Positions 1 to 7,141 of a DNA stretch of 24,589 nucleotides are shown piece by piece. A program made the translations under genes and the position numbers. The notes below the pieces were generated by a model that saw only the letters and a list, made by a program, of their open reading frames with translations, searched no databases and was not told the origin of the DNA. The DNA is from a virus: IMG/VR virus record IMGVR_UViG_3300046467_001486, positions 1 to 24,589 of that record, one strand, 5' to 3'. Numbering within the stretch: position 1 is the first letter of the stretch; every line of letters starts with the position of its first letter.

Positions 1-156
1 CACCTGATGGTCCGATATTGGCAATAAGTTTTTAACGTCTTCGCTGGGATCGTCCAGTGGGACCACCATGTCTTGGTGGCTGCCAAACAAGCTTTTAGTA
101 GTAATTGTGTCCCCGGTTTCGTGTGTGGGATATTTGTTTCTTCTTTGTTTAGCCAT
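1..156 (-). CDS. Partial hypothetical protein (N-terminal 52 residues)
   Basis: An open frame begins with ATG at 156 and runs off the left edge with no stop. The AGAGGGA upstream of the ATG is a good ribosome binding site. The visible residues begin MAKQRRNKYPTHETGD and are basic first, then acidic and hydrophilic. No domain is recognised. It lies just downstream of the terminator that follows the SSB gene, so it either depends on readthrough or belongs to another unit. Function unknown; the frame itself is well supported by start, RBS and lack of stops. Confidence 0.6.
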   Translation of the reverse strand, partial: MAKQRRNKYPTHETGDTITTKSLFGSHQDMVVPLDDPSEDVKNLLPISDHQV

Positions 157-168
157 TTGATTCCCTCT

Positions 169-226
169 AAAAAAAAATAAGCCCCTTTTATTAGCTGTGC
201 TAACTAGGTGGGGCTAGGCCTTTTTT
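169..226 (-). terminator. Rho-independent terminator after the SSB gene
   Basis: On the minus strand an AGCCCC / GGGGCT stem (210-215 and 180-185) encloses a second small hairpin TTAGC-ACA-GCTAA (191-203) and is followed by a run of T residues (about 169-178). A T-run at 221-226 on the other side means it could also stop plus-strand transcripts. It ends the coiled-coil / basic protein / SSB operon. Confidence 0.8.
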
Positions 227-247
227 AACAGTAATGAATCTTATTGA

Positions 248-631
248 TTAAAACGGAACCTCTTCCTTTTCGGCCTCCACAGAGCTAGGTTCTGCCTCTG
301 GCGTGGCCGCTCCTCCACCATTGCTGCCCTTTGGGCCTAGGGAAATTTCATCAGCCATAACGCAAATGGAATTCCTCATGACGCCGTTTTTATCTTCATA
401 GTCGTCAATCTTAAGTTTTCCTTGTACGCCCACAAGGAGTCCCTTAGTTAGGTGCGGACTGAGGGCGTCTGCCATCTTTCCGAAGCATAACACGTTGAGA
501 AACAGCGTGTCGTCACTTCTCCTATCGTTGACCGCAATGCGAAACTTTGCCATAGAAGTTCCTTTTTGAGTCACGCTAGCTTCCGCGTCTCTGGTTAAAC
601 GGCCACATCCGGTCCAAGAATTAATATTCAT
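248..631 (-). CDS. ssb: Single-stranded DNA-binding protein (SSB)
   Basis: This is an OB-fold single-stranded DNA-binding protein of 127 residues, expected to coat ssDNA during phage replication and recombination. The N-terminus MNINSWTGCGRLTRDAE is typical of bacterial/phage SSBs, followed by the conserved MAKFRIAVNDR and FLNVLCFGK strands. The protein ends in a Gly/Ala/Pro-rich linker and the acidic tip EAEKEEVPF, the family's protein-recruiting C-terminal peptide. I chose ATG 631 over an in-frame start at 667: 631 gives the standard SSB N-terminus, has GGAG about 10 bases upstream, and avoids overlap with the preceding gene. It is the last gene of a three-gene operon driven by the promoter at 1178-1206 and is followed by a terminator. 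Confidence 0.93.
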   Translation of the reverse strand: MNINSWTGCGRLTRDAEASVTQKGTSMAKFRIAVNDRRSDDTLFLNVLCFGKMADALSPHLTKGLLVGVQGKLKIDDYEDKNGVMRNSICVMADEISLGPKGSNGGGAATPEAEPSSVEAEKEEVPF

Positions 632-635
632 GCTT

Positions 636-956
636 TTAGATCTCCAATGCTGAACGAATCTTTCCACGTACTACTTGACTATTACCGCGATTTGAGCAAG
701 CTCTGGTGGCTTGGTACAAGTTTTCAGTGAAGGTCTTGGTAAGACCAAGAGCCTTGCCTGCCTGTTGAGTGCCACGCTTGTTGGAAGCATAAACACCCTT
801 ACCTTGCCTGTAAGCAACCGCCGTGACCGGATTGAGGGAGACCCCCTTGACCCTGCCACGCTTTCCTGTCGCTGTCACAGTCTGGGAAGGGCTAACCTCC
901 CAATTGTATGTGGACGACGTTTGCGAAAGCTTACTGTAAAATTCCACATTCCTCAT
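636..956 (-). CDS. Hypothetical basic protein (106 aa)
   Basis: I do not recognise this protein. It is rich in Lys, Arg, Ser, Thr and Gln, with few acidic residues, which would suit nucleic-acid binding, but that is inference. The start ATG at 956 has a very strong RBS (AAGGAGG, spacer 6) and overlaps the upstream stop by four bases (ATGA), so translation is probably coupled. It sits directly before ssb in the same operon, so a role near DNA replication or repair is plausible but unproven. Confidence 0.8.
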   Translation of the reverse strand: MRNVEFYSKLSQTSSTYNWEVSPSQTVTATGKRGRVKGVSLNPVTAVAYRQGKGVYASNKRGTQQAGKALGLTKTFTENLYQATRACSNRGNSQVVRGKIRSALEI

Positions 957-1135
957 TTACTTCCTCCTTCTAAAATCCTTGGCTGCGTTTCAACATTAAG
1001 TTCTTCAACACCATGCTGAAGGTATTCACTCAAAGTTTGGATATCAGCCTCAATCTTCGTCTTCTGCGCCTGAAGCTCCCCTAGCTGCTGCTGTACGTTT
1101 TGTAGGTGGGCTTCTGCCATCTCTCTTATCGCCAT
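953..1135 (-). CDS. Small coiled-coil protein (60 aa)
   Basis: The protein is almost entirely a predicted heptad-like helix (QNVQQQLGELQAQKTKIEAD) ending in a short acidic tail. No family is recognised. I start it at ATG 1135 because GAGAGGGA lies 7 bases upstream. A longer frame back to 1192 would place its first codons inside the promoter -10 box (1178-1183), so it could not be made from that transcript. It is the first gene of the operon with the basic protein and ssb. Confidence 0.75.
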   Translation of the reverse strand: MAIREMAEAHLQNVQQQLGELQAQKTKIEADIQTLSEYLQHGVEELNVETQPRILEGGSK

Positions 1136-1177
1136 TTTGTGGTCCCTCTCTCCAGAATAAATCGGTTGTGTCATCTT

Positions 1178-1206
1178 ATTATAGCATCCCAACGGTCAAA
1201 ACGCAA
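1178..1206 (-). promoter_or_regulatory. Sigma70-like promoter for the ssb operon, with overlapping inverted repeat
   Basis: A perfect extended -10 (TGCTATAAT, hexamer 1178-1183) is preceded by a 17-base spacer and a weak -35 TTGCGT (1201-1206). An inverted repeat AACGGT-N9-ACCGTT (1191-1211) covers the -35 and part of the spacer; it could be an operator or a hairpin ending the upstream GAPDH transcript. The downstream gene has a clear RBS. Confidence 0.75.
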
Positions 1207-1225
1207 CCGTTTTTGTGGTTTTTAA

Positions 1226-2227
1226 TCAATTTATCCCCATGCTTTCGTTGGTTTTTTTTATGCTGTCCTCTTGCCCACAGTGACGCATGGATGATCTTAT
1301 AGCGTCGATAGTTTCTGGGACAACATCGCTTTCCTGATGAACAGCTTGAAGATAAAATAGCTTGTTTCCCCAAACCCCAACCCCCTCATCCCACACACAC
1401 ACTTCTGGCATGTCTCCTCTAGACCTGCCTATATCCTTGGCGTACTCTATAATTTCTGCTGTAGACCTGATCCCGTCTGAATTTTTTACGACGCGAACTC
1501 TCGTGGTGTTTTCTAGCAGGTCTAAGACATCTTCTGCTGTTGCAGGGTTTCTAAGATCGACGGTCAGGCTGTGCATGTGCATGATGGTTGTGGGAACATG
1601 TACCGATGTGGTAAAAACTGTAAAATCAGGAAGAACTGTGCGGACATCTGGGCCATGATGGGATGGTAGCTCTAACGCGGGAACGATTGCGTTTATTGGG
1701 CCGTGATAAATATCCCAAGGGTCTGCTGCCCGTCTAATCATAGTTGCATGAACGTTGTCTATCCCGTACTCCTCGTGTACGGCGTGTAGGGTTCGGCAAA
1801 GACCCGTGGTGTTGCAGCTTACCACTCTTATGTAATCTTCACCAAATACCTCGCCATAGTTGCACTGAGCCACAAAGCTGGCCCCTATTTCTGGTTTTTC
1901 TCCCCCTTGAAAGACGGCCTTAACTTTATGCTCAGTGTATTTGCGTTTGTTCTTTTTGCCGACGCCCTTGGGGGTGCAATCACATACTATATCGCATTCC
2001 TCCAGAAGGTCTGTTATTTTCCCAGACAGGCAGACCCCATTCCTTTTTAGATCCGTTCCAAGGTGGTCAGCCGAGAAAATGTTTATCCCTTTATTTATGG
2101 CAGACTTTATCCGGTAATTAAACGTGTTCCCGGCTATGCCAACCAACTCCATATCGTCTTGCAAAAGAGTGGTGTCGGCAACCCTCTTGCCTATCGTCCC
2201 GTACCCTACAACGCCGACCTTAATCAC
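1226..2227 (-). CDS. Type II (archaeal-type) glyceraldehyde-3-phosphate dehydrogenase
   Basis: The 333-residue protein matches the archaeal-type GAPDH family, which oxidises glyceraldehyde 3-phosphate to 1,3-bisphosphoglycerate with NAD(P). Visible features are the N-terminal Rossmann motif GYGTIGKRVA (residues 8-17), the CTPKGVG nucleotide-site segment (about 84-90), the catalytic Cys138 in SCNTTGLCR, and the later VPTTIMHMHSL segment typical of archaeal enzymes. Length is normal for the family. The start is GTG at 2227, sharing GTGA with the upstream stop and preceded by AAGGG. It is the last gene of the long metabolic run. Bacterial type I GAPDH has a different active-site sequence (SCTTNC-like), so this is not a copy of the usual bacterial gap gene. 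Family call is secure; cofactor preference and role during infection are unknown. Confidence 0.93.
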   Translation of the reverse strand: MIKVGVVGYGTIGKRVADTTLLQDDMELVGIAGNTFNYRIKSAINKGINIFSADHLGTDLKRNGVCLSGKITDLLEECDIVCDCTPKGVGKKNKRKYTEHKVKAVFQGGEKPEIGASFVAQCNYGEVFGEDYIRVVSCNTTGLCRTLHAVHEEYGIDNVHATMIRRAADPWDIYHGPINAIVPALELPSHHGPDVRTVLPDFTVFTTSVHVPTTIMHMHSLTVDLRNPATAEDVLDLLENTTRVRVVKNSDGIRSTAEIIEYAKDIGRSRGDMPEVCVWDEGVGVWGNKLFYLQAVHQESDVVPETIDAIRSSMRHCGQEDSIKKTNESMGIN

Positions 2228-2454
2228 AGTTCGCCCTTGGTAAGAAAGTTCATAATGTTTGTATGCGTCCAGCCTTCCTTGTACTCTCCGTCAGTTGCCA
2301 AGTAAGCAAGCTCAAGGTATTCGGTCTTCATGACAATTAGTATCTTTGCAATAAGCTCTACGTTTTCTTTTTTGATACATTCTTGTATCAGGTGGGCTAC
2401 TTGGTTGAGTTCTTTCTGATTATCTTCCGGTTCTTCTTGTTGGTGCATTGACAT
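2224..2454 (-). CDS. Hypothetical acidic protein (76 aa)
   Basis: I do not recognise this protein. It has an acidic, Gln-rich N-terminus and a helical middle with ATDGEYKEGWTHTNIM near the C-terminus. The start is uncertain: ATG 2454 or the ATG two codons downstream, neither with a strong RBS. Its stop overlaps the GTG start of the GAPDH gene by four bases, so the two are probably translationally coupled. Confidence 0.65.
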   Translation of the reverse strand: MSMHQQEEPEDNQKELNQVAHLIQECIKKENVELIAKILIVMKTEYLELAYLATDGEYKEGWTHTNIMNFLTKGEL

Positions 2455-2459
2455 CTCGA

Positions 2460-2981
2460 TTAAAGCCTTTCCATGGAAGATAATGGAACTATGTAATTCA
2501 AAGGCTTATTCCTACCGTATTGCTTTTTCTTTTTCTTTTCATCAAAATTAGAACGGGTAATTTGCCCGAGCACGTCTACCTCGTTTCTGTTAAGATCAAA
2601 CCTTACCAGAACATATGAGTTTGGAGGAATTCTTCTCTCGTATTCCCCTACCGGGATTTTAAGTTCCGGCTCTCCTGCTCCCATATAGGTAATAGTTTTA
2701 ACCTCAACACCATCAAAGTCCTGACCGCCGTCTCTCACGGCATAGATTTCTTCGTCTACGTCTTCGCCAGTAACTAACGAGTAGCCTAGCTCTCCTATCA
2801 CTCCCAAAAAATGAGCCATGTATTGAAAGTCTACCTTGAACTTATCAGACATTTTGCTCTTGTTTTCGTTACGAAACTTTTCCGTGGTATTGTTTCTAAA
2901 CGAGCTATGCTTTGCGTCGTGACGACGCATAGCTAGATCTAAAGCGTACTCTAATTGTTCTTTATTGAGTTTGAATTTCAT
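2460..2981 (-). CDS. PD-(D/E)XK nuclease-like protein
   Basis: The 173-residue protein carries the arrangement of a PD-(D/E)XK nuclease core: an upstream Glu64 in GVIGELGYS, Asp88 (or Asp90) in DGGQDFDG, and the E-x-K pair Glu93/Lys95 in VEVKT. The family cuts DNA with metal ions; members include restriction, Holliday-junction and phage recombination nucleases. The N-terminal 50 residues are basic and helical, and a lysine run near residues 148-152 may bind DNA. The gene overlaps the dCMP deaminase gene by 20 bases, so it is co-translated with nucleotide-pool enzymes. The motif reading is mine; the substrate cannot be inferred. Confidence 0.7.
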   Translation of the reverse strand: MKFKLNKEQLEYALDLAMRRHDAKHSSFRNNTTEKFRNENKSKMSDKFKVDFQYMAHFLGVIGELGYSLVTGEDVDEEIYAVRDGGQDFDGVEVKTITYMGAGEPELKIPVGEYERRIPPNSYVLVRFDLNRNEVDVLGQITRSNFDEKKKKKQYGRNKPLNYIVPLSSMERL

Positions 2982-3408
2982 ACAGCATCACGTTAGCCTC
3001 TTTAAACATTTCTCTGGATAATTTGAAATCGTCGCTCCATCTCTCGTTGGTTGTGACATACGATACCACTCTACCAAGGCCAGATTGTATAATCATGCTG
3101 GCGCATTGTGGGCATGGCATGAATGGGTATGTGTAAATTGTGCAGTCTACAATCTCCCCCGACGCGAACAGTATGGCGTTGCACTCAGCGTGTACTACCA
3201 TTTTATATTTAGATTCCCGATTGTCAAGCCTTTTATCGTCAGAAATCCCTACTGGAAAACCATTATATCCAACAGAAACTACTCTCCTGCCACTGTTTAC
3301 TATAACCGCCCCAACTTGGGTGGAGGGGTCTTTGGACCAGCTTGCTACTAATTCTGCCATATCTAAGAATCTTTTGTCCCACCGCGTTCCGCACAGATTA
3401 GCTTTCAT
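2962..3408 (-). CDS. dCMP deaminase
   Basis: This 148-residue zinc enzyme should convert dCMP to dUMP, feeding thymidylate synthesis for phage DNA. It has the family zinc/catalytic signatures HAECNAI (His73, Glu75) and PCPQCA (Cys99, Cys102), preceded by DPSTQVGAVIV and GYNGFPVG, which are typical of phage and ComEB-type dCMP deaminases. Length is normal. It overlaps the nuclease-like gene downstream and lies 2 bases after the cupin stop. A second, more divergent deaminase sits at 10591-11016. Confidence 0.93.
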   Translation of the reverse strand: MKANLCGTRWDKRFLDMAELVASWSKDPSTQVGAVIVNSGRRVVSVGYNGFPVGISDDKRLDNRESKYKMVVHAECNAILFASGEIVDCTIYTYPFMPCPQCASMIIQSGLGRVVSYVTTNERWSDDFKLSREMFKEANVMLYEIQTQ

Positions 3409-3410
3409 GC

Positions 3411-3776
3411 TCAGTCCCTGTCATACTTGTCTGTTAATCTAACAATGTCATCCTCAGAGCAAATCCCGCACTGAGTCTCAAATATAGTGAGCGGAAAATT
3501 TCCTGTGTTCTTAATTTTGTGCTTCTCCCCCCTCGCTATGAGCAGGACATCTCCCGGCAAGGCTCCGCGTTCTTCATCTTCAATTGTAAAAACCCCCTGA
3601 CCAGATGAGATATACCAAAACTCGTCCCTGCCGTGATGGTATTGATAAGATATTTCCTCTCCGGGGTTAATGTCAATTTTTTTAAACGTAACGGATGGAG
3701 ACCTGTAGATATCTGTATAACTACCCCAAGGCTTTTTCACTAAAGTGTTGCCATTGAATAGCTGCATCCTTTCCAT
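3411..3776 (-). CDS. Cupin, mannose-6-phosphate isomerase type II (ManC C-terminal) family
   Basis: The 121-residue single-domain cupin resembles the isomerase domain of bifunctional ManC/AlgA proteins: VKKPWGSYTDI at the start, the metal-site stretch YQYHHGRDEFWYISSG (Gln45, His47, Glu52), GEKHKIKN (His86), and the conserved ending EDDIVRLTDKYDR. The family interconverts mannose-6-P and fructose-6-P or acts on related sugars. I start at ATG 3776, which shares a base with the upstream stop (TAATG) and has GGAGG 6 bases upstream, rather than a longer frame from 3869. Pairing with the nucleotidyltransferase suggests a sugar-nucleotide or surface-glycan step, which is inference. Confidence 0.85.
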   Translation of the reverse strand: MERMQLFNGNTLVKKPWGSYTDIYRSPSVTFKKIDINPGEEISYQYHHGRDEFWYISSGQGVFTIEDEERGALPGDVLLIARGEKHKIKNTGNFPLTIFETQCGICSEDDIVRLTDKYDRD

Positions 3777-4201
3777 TACTTGCCTCCAATATCCTCTACG
3801 AGTTTGCCACTGCTTTGTATCTTGCCGCCACCCACATTGTATATCATCTCGATATGAAGGATGCTGCATACTCCATCTTCTGGAACATTTCCTTCTTTTC
3901 TATCCCCCCCATTTGCAAACACGTCAGGATGTATTCTTCTTAATGCTTCACATGCCGTGCCGTCACTATCGTCAACTAATGATACCGCATCCACGTAACG
4001 AAAACCCAACAAAATTTCTTTTCTTTCCTTAAGAGGCATGAATACATACCCCTTTTTTCGCGTTAACCACTCATCGCTGTTAAGAATAACAACCAGTTTA
4101 CCACCCGCTCCAGCAATACTTTTTGCAGCCCTGATCATTCTCAGGTGGCCGACATGCAATGGATCAAACCCCCCGCTTATACATACAGTTCTCTTCTTCA
4201 T
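3776..4201 (-). CDS. Nucleotidyltransferase of the RfaE-C / TagD cytidylyltransferase-like family
   Basis: A 141-residue protein with the HxGH signature (GGFDPLHVGHLRM, His16 and His19), the NSDEWLTRKKG segment, and the family end GGGKIQSSGKLV, close to RfaE C-terminal / heptose-1-phosphate adenylyltransferases. Such enzymes join a nucleotide to a phosphorylated sugar or polyol. The stop overlaps the cupin start by one base. Together they could make or divert a nucleotide-activated sugar. Whether it uses ATP or CTP, and its substrate, cannot be told from sequence alone. Confidence 0.85.
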   Translation of the reverse strand: MKKRTVCISGGFDPLHVGHLRMIRAAKSIAGAGGKLVVILNSDEWLTRKKGYVFMPLKERKEILLGFRYVDAVSLVDDSDGTACEALRRIHPDVFANGGDRKEGNVPEDGVCSILHIEMIYNVGGGKIQSSGKLVEDIGGK

Positions 4202-4205
4202 CTCT

Positions 4206-5279
4206 CTATCTCCTTAGTACAAAAGTCGCGCACTTGGGAAGGTCTTTCAATGTTGGTGCTCCCACATATGCACAGGCACTCCTAATGCCACCCGCTACCT
4301 CCTGTAGCACGTTTTCAACTGGCCCCTTATACGGGACGCTTTTAATTATACCTTCTGAGGCTCTATAAGACCCCACGCCGCCGTTATGCTTGTCCATGGC
4401 AGCCTCGCTAGACATGCCATAGAACTTCAAGGATTTCTTCTTGTTCGGCGTCGAAGAAACCCCCCTCTCAATTCTCATGCCACACGGAGCATGTGTCCAG
4501 CCCTCATATTCCCACTCACCTTCACATTCTTCGGTTCCAGCCAGCATTCCACCCAGCATAACGAAATCTGCTCCAGCCGCAAATGCTTTGACGACATCTC
4601 CCGGTTCCTTACAGCCACCATCGGCACAGATAAGACCGCCTATTCCATGGGCGGCGTCAGCACATTCAATAATAGCCGACAACTGTGGGTATCCACATCC
4701 GGTTATTCTTCTGGTGGAACACACGCTTCCCGGCCCAATTCCTATCTTAATTATATCTGCTCCACCACTGATAAGCAATTCACTTACCATCTCTGGTGTA
4801 CAGACATTACCTGCCATGATAACGGCGTCGGGGAAAAACTCCCTGCATCGTTTAACGTGGTCAACAAATACTTTCTGGTATCCATTAGCTACATCAATAC
4901 ATATCTTGTGTATTGGGTTTTCAGGAAGCATATCGTCAACAGTTAGTAATTTATCGACATCCTCTTGTTTGATACCAATAGTAAAGAAAGTGTCCAGTCT
5001 AGGTGCTTCGGTAAAGAAGTCTACTAACTCGGCTACATTATAGTACTTATGTAGACAGGTTTGCATGCCTTTTGGGCCAAGCTTTTCAGCCATAGCCATA
5101 GTTCCCACTGTGTCCATATTAGCGGCTACAATAGGAACAACAGCCTCTTTGACTGGAGCGTGAAGATAGCTATAGCTCTTTTCAATGCTCACTCCAGATC
5201 TACTAGTAAGAGTAGACCGCTTGGGCTTGATAAGAACATCGTCGAAGTCTAATTTAATTCCATCCGCTATAATAGCCAT
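4206..5279 (-). CDS. guaC: GMP reductase
   Basis: This 357-residue TIM-barrel enzyme should convert GMP to IMP and ammonia using NADPH. It matches GuaC rather than IMP dehydrogenase: no CBS domains, length near the 346 or so usual for GuaC, the catalytic loop GPGSVCSTRRITGCGYPQL with Cys187, the phosphate-site ADGGCKEPGDV and FVMLGGMLAGTEE, and the FYGMSSEAAMDKHNGGVGSYRASEG region. In infection it would return host GMP to the IMP pool, and so towards adenine nucleotides. It follows the acyl-CoA dehydrogenase by 9 bases and precedes the nucleotidyltransferase by 4. I am sure of the family. Confidence 0.92.
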   Translation of the reverse strand: MAIIADGIKLDFDDVLIKPKRSTLTSRSGVSIEKSYSYLHAPVKEAVVPIVAANMDTVGTMAMAEKLGPKGMQTCLHKYYNVAELVDFFTEAPRLDTFFTIGIKQEDVDKLLTVDDMLPENPIHKICIDVANGYQKVFVDHVKRCREFFPDAVIMAGNVCTPEMVSELLISGGADIIKIGIGPGSVCSTRRITGCGYPQLSAIIECADAAHGIGGLICADGGCKEPGDVVKAFAAGADFVMLGGMLAGTEECEGEWEYEGWTHAPCGMRIERGVSSTPNKKKSLKFYGMSSEAAMDKHNGGVGSYRASEGIIKSVPYKGPVENVLQEVAGGIRSACAYVGAPTLKDLPKCATFVLRR

Positions 5280-5288
5280 CCTAAATCC

Positions 5289-7139
5289 TTAATCGTCATA
5301 TCTCATAAGTATAGAATCATACACGCTTCCATCTTGGGGGTTTGCTAGAGTTTTACCAAGAGATACACTCTTTCTAATTTGTAAATCTGTCGGGTGACTG
5401 CCTGTTATTTTATTTTTTAGGTTCTCACAAGATACATCTGCTATCGTAGCCATCAATGGATCTGCTTTAGCAAATACATAGCAAACTGTAGCCATCATGG
5501 TTAGAAGATGTTGTATTCTTCGAGAAAGAATAGACATCCTACATTGCTTATCCGCTAACCCTAGTTGGTATTTACGCATAAGACCACTAATTTCCAAAGC
5601 GGATCGTTGAAGACCTTGAATGGCGTAGTTCGCGTGATCTACTATATTACTATTGAATCCTATTGGGCGAATCCCCTTCTTGGGAAGCATAGCTTCTTTG
5701 ATTAGCCATTCGGCATAAGGCGTGAATGTTTTATAGTTCTTTATTATGTCTACAGGACTTAAGCTCTTCTTGCCTAGACCGGACATTAACTTCCCAACAG
5801 GTTCAAAAAAGGTGGAGCCATGATCTTTGACCAGACTTTTAAAGAAAGCCATGTTGAGCATATCTCCCTCCCCCTCATAAATCAAAGGGGCTAGGATATC
5901 GTAGATGTTGTCTCCGATAATATGACCGCCAAGAAAAGACCTTCCACCGTGGGTTTTCATGCACAGGTCGATGGCTGCTTCTTTCTGGCATTCTGATCCG
6001 AATGTTTTTGCTATGATGCATTCCAACTCTCCACGATAACCTTTATCTATAAGTCCAGAACACCAAGCAACAAGAGCGTCTGAAGAAAGTATATATCCCG
6101 CAAGCCTAGCAATCCGCTCCTGTACTAGCTCTCTATTCTTAATCGGCTGGCCGTATGTTGATCTATAGCTAGCCCAAGGGATCATAGAATGTAACATCGT
6201 CTTCATGCAACCCGATGCGTTAGCGCACAGAGAAATCCTGCCCAAGTTCAACCCATGATACGCTACAGTTAGGCCATCACCCCTGTCCAACTGTATTAGG
6301 TTTTCTTTGGGAACTCTGTGGTTCGTGAATATCAGTGAATTGTTATTCAGTCTTGCGAGTGCATGAATTTTATAGTGCCCAATGCTAAATGTGTCAGTAT
6401 CACCGTCAGGAATCTCCACTAACAACACTTGAGGCTTATTATCTATCTGGCATACAACAGAAACAAGCCCCCCATAGTAAACATTTGTAATGAACAACTT
6501 AGTGCCATTCAAAACATAGTCGTCTCCGTCTATTTTAGCACACGTCTTCAACGCTGTCAAGTCCGATCCCGCGCAAGGTTCGGTCAAAGCAAAAGCAGAC
6601 AGAAAGGTTCCATCAGATAAACCCGGCAAATACTTTTCCTTTTGAAGCTCATTTCCAAATGCTCTAACGGGGTCTACTGATCCTATGCAGCCATGGATCG
6701 AACACATACCAGCTACGCTAGGTTCAATCCTAGCCATCTCTGTAAGAAAGGAGGAGAACTCTGAAAAAGATAACGCTGGTTTATTTGGTAGAGGAACTAG
6801 TAGGCCAAAATACCCACCGTCTGCTAACGCAGTAATTAATTCGCCACTTAACTTACCGTTATCGTACAGCCTGCCTTCACTCTTAAACTGCTTTACAATA
6901 TTAAGACAGTTGCTTAGCATAGCAGAGTTGGGTCTGTGAAAATCAAACTCAAAGAAATCCCTAGTAGGAAACTCTCGGTTCCATACAGCTTTAAATGATG
7001 GGCTATTCTTAGTTTGATGCTTATCATCAAACAGTTCCTCCACCTGATCGTCTGCTACATCTACCTTTCCTATACTGGTAGACTCTGCTGCGGTCTTACC
7101 GCTTAACTCCATCGCTGTCTCGGCAAAAGACTTTGCCAT
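5289..7139 (-). CDS. Acyl-CoA dehydrogenase, long VLCAD/ACAD9-like form
   Basis: The 616-residue flavoprotein should introduce the trans-2 double bond into an acyl-CoA, passing electrons to ETF. Visible parts are an N-terminal helical domain (about 70-180), the beta-domain signature FALTEPCAGSDL (183-194) with GTKLFITN (212-219), and the C-terminal helical domain with THGGRSFLGG (396-405) and YEGEGDML. Glu422 there matches the catalytic Glu that is usually in an E-G-T/S-N/E context. A further 170 or so residues resemble the C-terminal extension of VLCAD/ACAD9-type enzymes. RBS is AGAGGGGA before ATG 7139, and the hydratase stop lies 2 bases upstream, so the two are coupled. No ETF genes are visible. 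Chain-length preference is unknown. Confidence 0.92.
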   Translation of the reverse strand: MAKSFAETAMELSGKTAAESTSIGKVDVADDQVEELFDDKHQTKNSPSFKAVWNREFPTRDFFEFDFHRPNSAMLSNCLNIVKQFKSEGRLYDNGKLSGELITALADGGYFGLLVPLPNKPALSFSEFSSFLTEMARIEPSVAGMCSIHGCIGSVDPVRAFGNELQKEKYLPGLSDGTFLSAFALTEPCAGSDLTALKTCAKIDGDDYVLNGTKLFITNVYYGGLVSVVCQIDNKPQVLLVEIPDGDTDTFSIGHYKIHALARLNNNSLIFTNHRVPKENLIQLDRGDGLTVAYHGLNLGRISLCANASGCMKTMLHSMIPWASYRSTYGQPIKNRELVQERIARLAGYILSSDALVAWCSGLIDKGYRGELECIIAKTFGSECQKEAAIDLCMKTHGGRSFLGGHIIGDNIYDILAPLIYEGEGDMLNMAFFKSLVKDHGSTFFEPVGKLMSGLGKKSLSPVDIIKNYKTFTPYAEWLIKEAMLPKKGIRPIGFNSNIVDHANYAIQGLQRSALEISGLMRKYQLGLADKQCRMSILSRRIQHLLTMMATVCYVFAKADPLMATIADVSCENLKNKITGSHPTDLQIRKSVSLGKTLANPQDGSVYDSILMRYDD

Positions 7140-7141
7140 TT

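Noticed and set aside
248-667. SSB start at 667
   Set aside because: It would overlap the upstream gene by 32 bases and add 12 residues absent from SSBs; ATG 631 has an RBS and gives the standard N-terminus.
953-1192. Longer coiled-coil protein starting at 1192
   Set aside because: The first codons lie in the promoter -10 region, upstream of the expected transcript start.
4386-5043. Two long plus-strand frames inside the GMP reductase gene
   Set aside because: They are antisense to a gene with intact catalytic motifs and have no RBS or domain.
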